Origin: DATLGB01 sp963724135
GTDB lineage: Bacteria; Actinomycetota; Thermoleophilia; Solirubrobacterales; Solirubrobacteraceae
DNA length: 64,000 nucleotides
Assembly: GCA_963724135.1 (NCBI GenBank)
Contig: CAVRTA010000002.1
Coordinates: 62,001-126,000 of the forward strand
Reading direction: 5' to 3'
The notes beneath the pieces were generated by a model. That model searched no databases and was not told where the DNA came from. It saw only the letters and a program-made list of their open reading frames with translations. This document shows positions 38,570 through 47,693 of the stretch, in pieces; position 1 is the stretch's first letter, and each line of letters opens with the position of its first letter. Position numbers and translations under genes: made by a program.

Positions 38570-40018
38570 TCAGGGCGCCCGGAACTTGAGCACAGTCTCC
38601 AGCGTGTCGGCCTCGCCGGGGTCCTTGTCCGGGCGGTGGCGCAGCACGCGCGCGAAGCGCAGCGCCACGCCGCCGGGGTAGCGCGGCGAGCTCTGCAGGC
38701 CGTCGATGGCGATCTCGACGACCAGCTCCGGCCGGACGCGGACCACCCAGCCGTCGTCCTCGATGGCGAGCTCGCGCAGGCGCTGGGTCTGCCAGCGCAG
38801 CATGTCGTCGGTGAGGCCCTTGAACGTCTTGCCGAGCATGACGCCCTCGCGCGTGCCGAGGTGGAGGTTCGAGAGCCATCCGCGGCGCCGCCCGGAGCCG
38901 TGCTCGACCGCGAGCACGACGAGGTCGAGCGTGTGGACCGGCTTGACCTTGAGCCACCCGGCGCCGCGGCGGCCGGCGGCGTAAGGCGCGTCCAGCGACT
39001 TGACGATCACGCCTTCGTGGCCCGCTGCCAGGGCCTCCTCGAGGGTGCCCAGCGGCACCCGCGGCGCCCCGGTGGCGTCGAGTGCCGCGCTGCGCGTGCG
39101 CAGCGGCGCGTCGAGCAGGTCCTCCCCGTCGCGGTGCAGGAGATCGAAGAACAGGGCGGTCAGTGGGACGCCCGAGCCGCTCCCGAACCGCGCCGCGGTG
39201 ACCTGGAACGGATGCGGGCGGCCGTCGTCGCGCAGTGCGATGGCCTCGCCGTCGAGGACCAGCTGCTGCGCGTCCAGTGCGAGCACGGCGCGGACGAGCT
39301 CGGGCACGCGCGCCGTGATGTCGTCGAGGCTGCGGGTGAACACCGCCACGTCCGCACCATCGCGGTGGACCTGGATGCGCGCCCCGTCGAGCTTGTACTC
39401 CGTGACCGCCTCGTCGCCGATTTTGGACACCGCCTCGTCGACCGACTTGGCGGTACCGGCGAGCATCGGCTGCACGGGCCGGCCGACCTCGAGCCGGACC
39501 GCGCCGAGGTCGCCGCCGGCGAGCGCGATCCGCGCCACCGCCGGCAGGTCGCCGGCGAGCATCAGCGCGCGGCGCACGGAGGCGACCGGGGTGCCCGCGG
39601 CCTGGGCGACGGCCGACACGACGACGCCCTCGAGCGCGCCCTGGCGCAGGTCGCCGATCAGCAGGCCGCGCAGCAGCCGCTGCTCGGGCTCGGTGGCAGC
39701 GGCGAACAGCAGCTCGAGCTCCTCGCGCCGCGCGGCGACGGACCCCGCGCCGGCCAGCGCTCCGATGCGGGCGAAGGTCGCCGCCACGTCGGCCACGCTC
39801 AGCGCCGGCGCGGCGGCGGCAGGCGGCACGTCGCGCAGCGACGCCCAGCCGACTCCGATCTGGCGCTGAAGCAGCGTGCCGGCCAGGAACGCGGTCCCCG
39901 CCTCGATCTCATCGGGCGCGAGCGCGCGCAACCCGTCGGCGAGCAGGGCGACCTTCGCGTTGCGCGCGTTCGTGTCGCGCACCGCGTCGCTGATGGCGGC
40001 AAGGTCGGCGAAGCGCAC
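38570..40018 (-). CDS. ATP-dependent DNA ligase
   Basis: A 482-residue ligase like the actinobacterial LigB/archaeal-type enzymes. The N-terminal DNA-binding domain (residues ~1-180) includes LLIGDLRQGALEGVVVSAVA. The adenylation motif I is VTEYKLDGARIQVHRDG (active Lys ~208). Further nucleotidyltransferase motifs are VFTRSLDDITARVPEL, QLVLDGEAIALRDDGRP, HEGVIVKSLDAPYAAGRRG and WLKVKPVHTLDLVVLAVE, and the OB domain has SPRYPGGVALRFARVLRHR. It seals nicks in repair; the essential replicative ligase would be the NAD+ enzyme elsewhere. GTG start at 40018. An open frame runs from the upstream antiporter gene into this one only because of a frameshift; they are separate genes. Confidence 0.9.
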   Translation of the reverse strand: MRFADLAAISDAVRDTNARNAKVALLADGLRALAPDEIEAGTAFLAGTLLQRQIGVGWASLRDVPPAAAAPALSVADVAATFARIGALAGAGSVAARREELELLFAAATEPEQRLLRGLLIGDLRQGALEGVVVSAVAQAAGTPVASVRRALMLAGDLPAVARIALAGGDLGAVRLEVGRPVQPMLAGTAKSVDEAVSKIGDEAVTEYKLDGARIQVHRDGADVAVFTRSLDDITARVPELVRAVLALDAQQLVLDGEAIALRDDGRPHPFQVTAARFGSGSGVPLTALFFDLLHRDGEDLLDAPLRTRSAALDATGAPRVPLGTLEEALAAGHEGVIVKSLDAPYAAGRRGAGWLKVKPVHTLDLVVLAVEHGSGRRRGWLSNLHLGTREGVMLGKTFKGLTDDMLRWQTQRLRELAIEDDGWVVRVRPELVVEIAIDGLQSSPRYPGGVALRFARVLRHRPDKDPGEADTLETVLKFRAP

Positions 40019-40164
40019 GCGTCTTGTGTAGCGGTTGGCCGCCGGCCGAAGCCCCAACCGCGCCGACTTTCCACCGGTCGGCGCCAACCGTGCCAGATAG
40101 CCACCGTCTTCCGGTGGGAATCCGGCATGGTTCGTAGGAGGCGGTGAGGATCCAGCGCGCTTCG
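40019..40164. other. Intergenic stretch between antiporter and DNA ligase
   Basis: No gene seen. It is rich in short inverted repeats (GGTTGGCCGCCGGCCGAAGC, CCACCGG...CCGGTGG) that could terminate the antiporter transcript on the minus strand or hold the ligase promoter. Confidence 0.4.
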
Positions 40165-41692
40165 CTACGCCGCGATCCGTGCTTCCTCGAGATCGAGGTC
40201 GCGCTCGATCAGCCTCAGCACGTCCGGCCGCAGCCGTCCGGCGCCGCGCAGGGTCGAGCAGGACGTCGCGCTCGACACCGATCAGCTCGCGCCGCAGATC
40301 GCCGTACCGGTAGCGGGCGTCGCGCACGCGGTCGCGCCCGGCGTCCTCTCCCTCCAGCGCCGCCTGGCACATGCGGAAGCGCGCGCGGTAGAGCTCGCGC
40401 AGGCGGCGCAGCGCCTCGGGCGGGTCGCCCTCGCGCTCGGCCTCGAGCTCGTCGAGCCGATCGAGCGCCGCCTGCGCCGCCTCGAGCCGCGCCAGCGCCT
40501 CGTCGGGCGACCACACGCGCGCCCCGCGCAGCCGCAGCGCACGCAGCAGCGGCGCGAGCGTGAGCCCCTGGCCTACGAGCGTGACCGCGATGACGAAGAA
40601 CGTGAGCACGATGATGTGGGCGCGGCCCTGGACCTCGAGCGGGATCGACAGCGCCGCGGCGAGCGAGATCGCGCCCCGCATCCCGCACCAGCCGACCACG
40701 ACCCGCTCGCGCCATCCGTCCGCGGTGCTGATCCCCGGGACGAACTGGGCCGCCATGCGCACGCCGATGACGACGGCGGCGATGGCGAGACCGGGGACGA
40801 CCACGTCCTCGAGCGGCAGCCGGTCGCTGAGCGCCGGGAACTGCGTCCCCAGCAGGATGAAGATCAGCGCCTGGAGCGCGAACTCGAGCACCTCCCAGAA
40901 GGCCACGGCAGACAGCCGGACGTCGGCGTCGAAAGCCGTCGAGGAGTGCCAGCCGAGATACAGGCCGGTGAGCACCGCGGCGAGCACGCCCGAGCCGCCG
41001 AGCTCCTCGGCGCCGATGTAGGCGGCGTAGGGGGCGAGCAGCGTCCACAGGATCGCCAGCGGCCGGTCGCTCAGCCGCTGGACGAGCTTGACCAGCAGCC
41101 AGCCCCCGGCGAGGCCGACGGCCAGGCCGACGGCGACCGCCTGGGCGAAGTCGACGGCCGCGTCGGAGGCGTCGAAGGTCGCGCCGGTGGCGACGCCCAG
41201 CGCGACGCGCAGGGCGACCAGGGCGGTCGCGTCGTTGAGCATCGCCTCGCCCTCGACGATCAGGCGGACGCGCTCCGGTGCGTGCGCGCGCCGGAACGTC
41301 GCCAGGGCCGCCACCGGGTCGGTCGGCGCCACCACCGCGCCGAGAACGAACGCGGCCGCCCACGGCAGCCCGTCGACGAGCGCGTGTGCGACGACGGCGA
41401 CCGCTCCCATGGTCGCCAGCACGAGCAGCAGCGACAGGTGCGCCAGCGCGCGCCGTTCCGCCCGCAGCTCCTGCGGCGACGCGTAGTAGCCCGCGGCGGC
41501 GAGCAGCGGCGGCAGGAAGACCAGGAAGACGACGTCCGGCGGCAGCACCAGGTCCGGGAGGCCGGGGATGAACCCGATCGCCAGCCCGCCGAGCACGAGC
41601 ACGATCGGGTACGGCACGCGGATGACGTCGGCGAGCCGCACGAGTCCGGCCGCCGCGACCAGCAGCACGAACAGGAACTCGAGGTCGTCCAC
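40165..41692 (-). CDS. CPA1-family Na+/H+ antiporter (one apparent frameshift)
   Basis: A 508-residue monovalent cation/proton antiporter after repair near 40252. It has about 12 membrane segments. The ion site is VLGAVVAPTDPVAALATFRR, and later motifs are VEGEAMLNDATALVALRVAL (ND) and VVVGWCGMRGAISLAAALSI. The C-terminal ~100 residues are cytosolic and helical (LEAAQAALDRLDELEAEREG, RFRMCQAALEGEDAGRDRVR). After repair the end reads LRLIERDLDLEEARIAA and a TAG at 40165-40167. GTG start at 41692, 23 bases from the divergent DsbA-like gene. It should work in pH and sodium homeostasis at the membrane. Confidence 0.88.
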
Positions 41693-41715
41693 GCGCGTGA
41701 GCCTACGATTCGCGC

Positions 41716-42229
41716 GTGGAGCTAACGGAACCCGTCCACTCGGGCGACCACGTCCGCGGACCGGCGGACGCGGAGCTCGAGCTCGTCATGTACGGCGACT
41801 TCGAGTGCCCCTACTGCGCGGCGGCCCAGGGCATCGTGGCGCGCGTCGAGCAGCGGCTCGGTCGGCCGGCTGCGCTTCGTCTTCCGCCACTTCCCGCTCG
41901 ACTGGATCCACCCGCACGCGCTGCACGCCGCGCAGGCGGCCGAGGCGGCCGGGACCCAGGGAGCGTTCTGGGAGATGCACGACGCGCTCTTCGCCGGCCG
42001 CGGCCGCCTCGAGGACGCCGACCTCGTCGAGCACGCCCAGCGCCTCGGCCTCGATGTCGCCGCCGTCGACGCCGCCCTGCGTGACGGGTCCTACGTCGAC
42101 CGCATCGAGCGCGACCGCGAGCAGGGGCGGGCCTCGGGCGTCTCCGGCACGCCGGGTTTCTTCGCCAACGGGCGGCTGGTCACCGGCGCCTTCGACGCCG
42201 GCTCGCTCGTCGTGGCGCTGACGACATAG
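41716..42229 (+). CDS. DsbA-like thiol oxidoreductase, cytosolic (one apparent frameshift)
   Basis: A 170-residue thioredoxin-fold protein after repair near 41866. The redox motif CPYC lies in LELVMYGDFECPYCAAAQGI. The alpha-helical insertion is FRHFPLDWIHPHALHAAQAA...EAAGTQGAFWEMHDALFAGR, and the cis-Pro loop is GVSGTPGFFANGRLVTGAFD. No signal peptide is present, so unlike periplasmic DsbA it probably acts in the cytosol. GTG start at 41716. The STAS/HATPase pair follows on the same strand. Confidence 0.86.
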
Positions 42230-42245
42230 GCTTAGACGACCGCGC

Positions 42246-42563
42246 ATGCCACGGTTCGGGGTCACATCACACCGGGAATCCGGGTGCCTCGTGGTCGTAC
42301 CGACCGGGGAGCTCGACATCGCAACTGTGGACGCGGTCCGCGCCGAGTTGGGCAACCGCGAGGCCGGCGAGGATCTCGTCGTCGACCTCCGCCAGGTCGA
42401 GTTCCTCGACACCTCGGGGATCCAGGTCGTGATCGAGGCCTGGCGCGCGGCGCGAGAGGCCGATTTCGCGCTCCGTGTCATCCGCGCCGCGCCCTCCGTC
42501 CACCGCGTGTTCGAGATCGCGGGTCTCGAGGAAGTGCTCCCGTTCGAGAACGGCGATGGGTAG
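42246..42563 (+). CDS. STAS-domain anti-sigma factor antagonist
   Basis: A 105-residue STAS protein of the RsbV/SpoIIAA type. The phosphorylatable Ser is in VDLRQVEFLDTSGIQVVIEA (DTSG), and the strand LVVVPTGELDIATVDAVRAE is typical of the N-terminus. It should bind and release an anti-sigma kinase; the probable partner is the overlapping HATPase gene. No sigma factor is in the window. Confidence 0.9.
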   Translation: MPRFGVTSHRESGCLVVVPTGELDIATVDAVRAELGNREAGEDLVVDLRQVEFLDTSGIQVVIEAWRAAREADFALRVIRAAPSVHRVFEIAGLEEVLPFENGDG

Positions 42564-42936
42564 CGGGCGCTCCGTACGCCTCCCGCGCGGGCCGCAGGCG
42601 CCGGCCGACGCGCGCAATGCGGTCATGAAGTGGCTCGACGGCATCGTCGACCGCCGGAACGTCGATGACGTCAAGCTGCTGGTCTCGGAGCTGGTGACGA
42701 ACGCCGTCCGCCATCCGCGGCGCCAGGGCCACATCGACCTGTCGGTCGAGGTCGGCCGCGGCCGCGTGCGCGTGGAGGTGGCCGATCCGGGCGAGGGGTT
42801 CGCGCGCCCGCGCGTTGGCGAGCCTCCGCCCGAAGCGCTCGGAGGCCGCGGACTGCTGATCGTCGACCGCGTCGCGTCGCGCTGGGGCGTCACCCCCGGG
42901 CCGCCGACGCGGGTCTGGTTCGAGCTCCCCGTCTAA
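42556..42936 (+). CDS. Anti-sigma regulatory kinase (RsbW-like HATPase)
   Basis: A 126-residue GHKL ATPase. The N box is DDVKLLVSELVTNAVRHPRR, the G1 box is VRVEVADPGEGFARPRVGE and the G2 region is GGRGLLIVDRVASRWGV. Family members phosphorylate a STAS partner and sequester a sigma factor. The ATG start overlaps the STAS stop by 8 bases, so a partner-switch pair is likely. Confidence 0.88.
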   Translation: MGSGRSVRLPRGPQAPADARNAVMKWLDGIVDRRNVDDVKLLVSELVTNAVRHPRRQGHIDLSVEVGRGRVRVEVADPGEGFARPRVGEPPPEALGGRGLLIVDRVASRWGVTPGPPTRVWFELPV

Positions 42937-43964
42937 CCGAAGAAGACCTCGGCGGTCTCGAACAGCTCGGGGTCGAGCAGCTTGGGCTCGGCGAGCGCGG
43001 CCGCCAGCGGCACCGTGACGATGTCGGTGCCGCGCAGCGCGACCATCAGCCCGTGGTCGCCGCGGGTGATCGCGTCGACCGCGGCCACGCCGAAGCGCGT
43101 CCCGAGCACGCGGTCGTACGCGTTGGGCGTCCCGCCGCGCTGGACGTGGCCGAGGATCGTCATGCGGGTCTCGAAGCCCGTGCGCCGCTCGATCTCGGCC
43201 TCGAGCGCGACGGCGATCCCGCCGAGGCGCTCGTGCCCGAAGGCGTCGACCTGGCCCGAGCCGGCGATCTCTCCGTCGGACGGATGGGCGCCCTCGCTGA
43301 CGACGACGATGGAGAAGCGCCGGCCGGTGTCGTGGCGGCGGCGCAGGTGGTTGCAGACCTGCTCGATGTCGAACGGGCGCTCGGGGACGAGGATCGCGTC
43401 CGCGCCGCCGGCGAGGCCGGAGTACGCAGCGATCCAGCCGGCGTGCCGGCCCATGACCTCGACCACGATGACGCGGTTGTGCGACTCGGCCGTCGTATGG
43501 AGCCGGTCGATCGCGTCGGTCGCGACCTGCACGGCGGTCTGGAAGCCGAAGGTGAAGTCGGTGCCGGCGAGGTCGTTGTCGATCGTCTTGGGCACCCCCA
43601 CGACGGGGACGCCGGCCTCGGCGAGCTTGCCGGCGACGCCGAGCGTGTCCTCGCCCCCGATCGGGATGAGCATGTCGACGCCCACCATGCCCATGCCGGC
43701 CTGGACGCCCTCGACGCCCGCGCCGTCCTCCTGGAACGGGTTGGTGCGCGAGGTGCCGAGGATCGTCCCGCCACGGTGAAGGATGCCGCGCGTCGCCGAG
43801 TGGTCGAGCTCGATCCCCTCACCCGACAGCACGCCCGCCCACCCGTAGGTGAAGCCGAAGAACTCGTGCCCGTGGACGTCGATGCCCTTGCGCACGATCG
43901 CGCGGATGACCGCGTTGAGCCCGGGGCAGTCGCCGCCGCCGGTGAGGATGCCGATGCGCGCCAC
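42933..43964 (-). CDS. pfkA: 6-phosphofructokinase (ATP or PPi type unresolved)
   Basis: A 343-residue phosphofructokinase of the group found in actinomycetes. Motifs are IGILTGGGDCPGLNAVIRA, MLIPIGGEDTLGVAGKLAE, VVGVPKTIDNDLAGTDFTF (catalytic TIDND), VVEVMGRHAGWIAAYSGLAG and ILGHVQRGGTPNAYDRVLG. The GGEDT where E. coli has GGDGS places it in the Asp/Glu-containing branch that holds both PPi-dependent and ATP-dependent enzymes, so the phosphoryl donor cannot be settled. GTG start at 43964, 10 bases downstream of uppP on the same strand. Confidence 0.9.
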   Translation of the reverse strand: MARIGILTGGGDCPGLNAVIRAIVRKGIDVHGHEFFGFTYGWAGVLSGEGIELDHSATRGILHRGGTILGTSRTNPFQEDGAGVEGVQAGMGMVGVDMLIPIGGEDTLGVAGKLAEAGVPVVGVPKTIDNDLAGTDFTFGFQTAVQVATDAIDRLHTTAESHNRVIVVEVMGRHAGWIAAYSGLAGGADAILVPERPFDIEQVCNHLRRRHDTGRRFSIVVVSEGAHPSDGEIAGSGQVDAFGHERLGGIAVALEAEIERRTGFETRMTILGHVQRGGTPNAYDRVLGTRFGVAAVDAITRGDHGLMVALRGTDIVTVPLAAALAEPKLLDPELFETAEVFFG

Positions 43965-43974
43965 GAGCGCGAGC

Positions 43975-44787
43975 CTACCCCAGGCTCAGCGCCACGATGA
44001 TGATCACGCCGACCGCGACCCGGTAGGGGACGAAGGCGGCGATCGAGTGGTGCGCGACGAAGCGCAGCAGCCACGCGACGCTGGCGTAGGCGACGACGAA
44101 GGCGACGACGGTGCCGACGATGGTCGCCGTCACGCCGACGCCGCCGGAGAGGGCGTCGGGGAGCTGGTAGATGCCGGCCGCGGTGAGCGCCGGAATGGAC
44201 AGGAAGAACGCCAGCCGGGTCGCCGCCACGCGGTCGAACCCCGACAGCAGCCCGGCGCTGATCGTGGCGCCGGAGCGCGAGACGCCCGGGATCAGCGAGA
44301 TGGCCTGGACGGCGCCGATGATCACGCCGTCGCGCACGGTCATGTCGCGCTCGCCGCGTTCGCCGCGGGCACGGCGCTCCGCGTAGACCATCACCGGCGA
44401 CCACAGGATCAGCGCGGCCGCGACGACCCACAGGCTGCGCAGGTCGCCGGAGATGACGTCCTTGAACAACAGGCCGGCGATGCCGATCGGGATCGAGCCA
44501 ACGACGACGGCGAGGAAGAGGCGCCACTCGGGCGTGTGCCGCGCCTCGGCCGAGCGCACGCCGCGGGCACCCGCGCGCAGCAGCTTGGCGATGTCCGTGC
44601 GGAAGAAGAGCAGCACCGACAGGATGGCGCCGGACTGGACGACGGCGGTGAAGCCGGTGACCGCGTCGGAGTCGATCGGAAGGCCGAGCAGCTCCTCGGC
44701 GATCGTGAGGTGCCCGGTCGACGAGACCGGCAGGAACTCCGTGAGCCCCTCGACGATGCCGAGGACGATTGCTTCCAGGATGGTCAT
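43975..44787 (-). CDS. uppP: Undecaprenyl-diphosphate phosphatase
   Basis: A 270-residue membrane phosphatase that recycles the cell-wall lipid carrier undecaprenyl diphosphate and gives bacitracin tolerance. Both signature motifs are clear: GIVEGLTEFLPVSSTGHLTI and AISLIPGVSRSGATISAGLL (with catalytic Ser and Arg). About eight membrane segments. The ATG at 44787 is the first codon inside a perfect 13-bp hairpin (44785-44819). A phosphofructokinase gene follows closely and is probably co-transcribed. Confidence 0.93.
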   Translation of the reverse strand: MTILEAIVLGIVEGLTEFLPVSSTGHLTIAEELLGLPIDSDAVTGFTAVVQSGAILSVLLFFRTDIAKLLRAGARGVRSAEARHTPEWRLFLAVVVGSIPIGIAGLLFKDVISGDLRSLWVVAAALILWSPVMVYAERRARGERGERDMTVRDGVIIGAVQAISLIPGVSRSGATISAGLLSGFDRVAATRLAFFLSIPALTAAGIYQLPDALSGGVGVTATIVGTVVAFVVAYASVAWLLRFVAHHSIAAFVPYRVAVGVIIIVALSLG

Positions 44788-44819
44788 GGGGAGCGCGCAG
44801 ACAGTACGCGCTCCCCATG
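44785..44819 (-). promoter_or_regulatory. Hairpin covering the uppP start codon (or terminator of the RTX gene)
   Basis: Arms 44785-44797 and 44807-44819 (CATGGGGAGCGCG and its exact complement) enclose the 9-base loop CAGACAGTA. On the minus strand the second arm ends with the ATG of uppP, so the hairpin would hide the start codon and the adjoining GGGAG ribosome site. No T-run follows, which argues against a simple terminator for the upstream RTX gene. Confidence 0.55.
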
Positions 44820-44829
44820 AGGACTCCGC

Positions 44830-45816
44830 CTAGCGGCGGTCGGTCCGCCCGCCGTCGTCGGGCGGCTGCTGCTTGGAGCCGCTCGGCTGCTTCTCCGTCG
44901 CGTTCTCCCTGGCGTCGTCCCGCGGATCGGGAGTGACCCGCACTACCCGCTCGCAGGAGCCGTTCGGGTTCTCGCGCGAGGCATCCTCGATCACGTCGAG
45001 CGTGTCCAGGAACGCGCGGTCGTCACCGGGACCGCAGTTGACGAGGTCCGCCTCCCCATCGGAGACGCGGATGCGGTCGTTGCCGTCCTCGCCGCGGACC
45101 GTGTCGGCGTCCGGCTGCGGGACATCGGCCTGCGCGAGCGCGAACAGCAGGTCGTTGCCGGGACCGCCCAGCGTCACGTCTGCGCCGAGGTTGGCGAAGA
45201 TGACGTCGTTGCCGTCACCGCCGGCCTGGACGTCGTTCCCCGGTCCGCCGGCCAGCCGGTCGTTGCCGGCCTCGCCGGTCGCGTGGTCGTCGCCCGGCCC
45301 GCTCAGCAGCACGTCACGCGCGTCGCCGCCCCAGATCAGGTCGTCCCCGCTGCCACCCCAGATCCGGTCGCGGCTGTTGCGGTCACCGACCTCGGCGTTG
45401 TCCCCGCGCAGGGTGTCGTTGCCCGCGTTGCCGCGGATCCGGTCGTTGTCGGCGAGGCCGTTGATGTTGTCGTCGCCGTCGTTGCCGAACAGGCGATCGA
45501 ACCCCATGCGGCCGACGATCGTGTCGTTGCCCAGGCCACCGACGACGACGTCGTTGCCGAAGCCCGCGTCGACGGCGTCGTTGCCGCGATTGGCGAAGAT
45601 GCGGTCGCGCCCGTCGAGGGTCACGATCGCGTCGTCCCCGTTGAGTGCGAAGACGCGATCATCGCCGCCGAGCCCGTTGATCGTGTCCACGTCTCGCGTG
45701 CCCACGAGACGCTCGCCGGCGGGGGTGCCGTTGATGACAGCGGCGGTCGCTCCCGACGGGAGGACCAGCACCGACATGACGGAGACCCCCAGGATCAGCT
45801 GCTTAACATGGAGCAT
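44830..45816 (-). CDS. Secreted RTX-type calcium-binding repeat protein
   Basis: A 328-residue exported protein. Signal peptide MLHVKQLILGVSVMSVLVLP ends near residue 26. About 13-15 RTX-like nonapeptides of the GGxGxDxUx type follow (GLGGDDRVFALNGDDAIVTL, GFGNDVVVGGLGNDTIVGR, GSGDDLIWGGDARDVLLSG, GGPGNDVQAGGDGNDVIFA). Then come a cysteine segment (DLVNCGPGDDRAFLDTLDVI) and a hydrophilic, disordered tail. Upstream there is a strong ribosome site AGGAGGTG 8 bases before the ATG, better than most genes here, so high expression is likely. It is independent of the other RTX gene (18320-18730) but shares the C-terminal cysteine layout. Confidence 0.88.
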   Translation of the reverse strand: MLHVKQLILGVSVMSVLVLPSGATAAVINGTPAGERLVGTRDVDTINGLGGDDRVFALNGDDAIVTLDGRDRIFANRGNDAVDAGFGNDVVVGGLGNDTIVGRMGFDRLFGNDGDDNINGLADNDRIRGNAGNDTLRGDNAEVGDRNSRDRIWGGSGDDLIWGGDARDVLLSGPGDDHATGEAGNDRLAGGPGNDVQAGGDGNDVIFANLGADVTLGGPGNDLLFALAQADVPQPDADTVRGEDGNDRIRVSDGEADLVNCGPGDDRAFLDTLDVIEDASRENPNGSCERVVRVTPDPRDDARENATEKQPSGSKQQPPDDGGRTDRR

Positions 45817-45976
45817 CGCCCCACCTCCTGAGTGATCGATTGAACGGCCCCATAACCCGGTCCGCCAAGTCGAGTTGCGGGCGGGTCGAGGCTCTCCGGC
45901 GGTGGGGTTCCTTCACCGACCGGCGACGTTTCGAGTGCGCAACTTCGCGCACTCGCTATCTTCACTCGCCGGTCCT

Positions 45977-46050
<74 letters not shown>

Positions 46051-46448
46051 TCCCTGCTGTAGAGCCAAATCTGGAGGTCGCAAACCCGCGACCCGAGGAC
46101 TGCTCAGGCCGGGGGTCGCGGGCTTGAGAAAGTCCCGCAATTCAGCGATTTCGCCGTCTGGTCGGCGGCAACGTGCGGCAACTGAGCGGCAACACTACGA
46201 ATCCTCTCGGGTGCCTCTGCGTGTCCGTCGACCACGCGGTCCTGTCACTCCGGAGGTCTCGGCACGCGCTCAGCGCGCGGTCCCGGGGTAGCGACGCAGG
46301 GCCGGTGCCCGCAATAGCCAGCGTGTCTTCGTCGGCGTGGCAACTCTGGCCATGCTTGGCCGCGAGATATGCCATGTGGCAGATGTAAACCCGCTGACCG
46401 AAACGTAGCGTCGCCGACGCAGGCAACTTCGAGCGACGGGAGGTCGGG
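46051..46448. other. Non-coding stretch at the left end of the first island
   Basis: I see no gene. It contains an inverted repeat (CCCGCGACCC 46085-46094 with GGGTCGCGGG 46113-46122) just after tRNA-Asp, which could be a terminator or attachment-site structure. The right arm continues GGTCGCGGGCTTGAG, a degenerate echo of the tRNA T-arm. There are three GCGGCAAC direct repeats at 46165-46193. A ribosome site GGGAGGT before 46449 belongs to the next gene. Confidence 0.6.
46165..46193 (+). repeat. Three GCGGCAAC direct repeats near tRNA-Asp
   Basis: Copies at 46165-46172, 46175-46182 and 46186-46193, starting 10 and 11 bases apart, i.e. one helical turn. Two further copies, 11 bases apart, lie at 52172-52179 and 52183-52190 near the other end of the first island. 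The phasing suggests protein-binding sites, for example integrase arm sites; this is inference. Confidence 0.5.
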
Positions 46449-47693
46449 ATGCGACCACAGCTATTGGTGGGGATGCTGCTGATCTGCGGTACGGGATGGG
46501 TGACGCCGGCGGGTGCGAGCGCACCGGCGTCGGGCAGGGTGGAGGATCCGCGCCAGGCGGTGCGCTGGTCGGGTGCGGTGGAGGGAGCCGGCGTACCCGA
46601 GGCGTGCGCGATCGCCCCCGGGTGTGACGAGTTCCAGATCGAAGTCGCGCTGCCGGCGGCGACGTTCGCCAACCGTCGCGGCGGCCTCCAGGTCGGAGTC
46701 CGCTGGGCCGACGAGCGCCAGGACGTCGACCTCTACGTCTACGGCCCTGACGGAACGTTGGCGGCGAAGTCCGCGCACATCGTCTCGATCGCCGAGTCGG
46801 TGCTGATCCGGACCCCGACCAATGGCAGGTACCGGGCGGTTGTGGTGCCAACGGGAGCTGCGGCCACCAACTATGAGGGCGTCGCCGAGGTCGAGTTCGA
46901 CCCCCAGGTCAGACCGCTCCGCAGCTTGCTGCCGGATCTCGTGCCCCATCCGCCGCGCAATCTCCACATCGCCACCGACGCCTACCTGTTCCAGCTGGGC
47001 GTGCCGAGCATGCCGGGCGGCTGCTATCCGGAGGAGACGCTCGAGCAGGGTGCGAGGCGTTGCCTGCGGTTCGACCAGTCGATCGCCAACCACGGCGAGG
47101 GCGCGTTCGAGCTGCGATACCGGCTGGACGGGCTGCTGACGACCCCGAATCTCAACCAGCGCATCTACCGCAGCGACGGCAGTTTCTGGGAGCGCAAGGC
47201 CGACACGTACGAGTTCCACCCGACCCACGCCCACTTCCATTACAAGAACTTCGCTCAGGCGAGGCTGTGGCGCGCCGACGCCGACGGCCGGCGCATCGGC
47301 ACCGCGCCGGTTCGGATCGGCCGCAAGAACGGGTTCTGCATGGAGGACGTCGAGAACTACGCCTTCGGCGAGAAAGGCGACGCGGCCAGGACGTACACAC
47401 CGCCGGAGTGCATCACGCCTTCGTACATCAATCTCGCACTGCGAGAGGTATCGATGGTCAACGGCATCTCGGTGGGGTGGGCCGACGTCTACAACTGGTT
47501 CCTCGCCGATCAGTTCATCGAGATCTCGGGCCTGGCTGACGGTTACTACCTGCTCGAGTCGATCTCCGACCCCGTCAACACCGTCGTCGAGTCCGACGAC
47601 TCCAACAACACGGCCAGCTCGCTGATCCGCCTCTGCGGTGACTCCGCCGAGGTCGTCGGCAGCGAGCACAACTGCTCCGCGACGAAGGGATGA
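46449..47693 (+). CDS. Secreted lysyl-oxidase-like protein
   Basis: A 414-residue exported protein with signal peptide MRPQLLVGMLLICGTGWVTP. Residues ~45-150 form a pre-peptidase-C-like beta domain (VDLYVYGPDGTLAAKS, GRYRAVVVPTGAAATNYEG). The C-terminal ~230 residues match bacterial lysyl-oxidase domains: FHPTHAHFHYKNFAQARLW with the His-rich copper site, GFCMEDVENYAF, GISVGWADVYNWFLADQFIE and ADGYYLLESISDPVNTVVES. The copper histidines are there; I cannot confirm the Lys/Tyr that form the quinone cofactor. Catalysis would oxidise lysine side chains outside the cell. It is the first gene after tRNA-Asp and overlaps a GNAT gene. Confidence 0.78.
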   Translation: MRPQLLVGMLLICGTGWVTPAGASAPASGRVEDPRQAVRWSGAVEGAGVPEACAIAPGCDEFQIEVALPAATFANRRGGLQVGVRWADERQDVDLYVYGPDGTLAAKSAHIVSIAESVLIRTPTNGRYRAVVVPTGAAATNYEGVAEVEFDPQVRPLRSLLPDLVPHPPRNLHIATDAYLFQLGVPSMPGGCYPEETLEQGARRCLRFDQSIANHGEGAFELRYRLDGLLTTPNLNQRIYRSDGSFWERKADTYEFHPTHAHFHYKNFAQARLWRADADGRRIGTAPVRIGRKNGFCMEDVENYAFGEKGDAARTYTPPECITPSYINLALREVSMVNGISVGWADVYNWFLADQFIEISGLADGYYLLESISDPVNTVVESDDSNNTASSLIRLCGDSAEVVGSEHNCSATKG

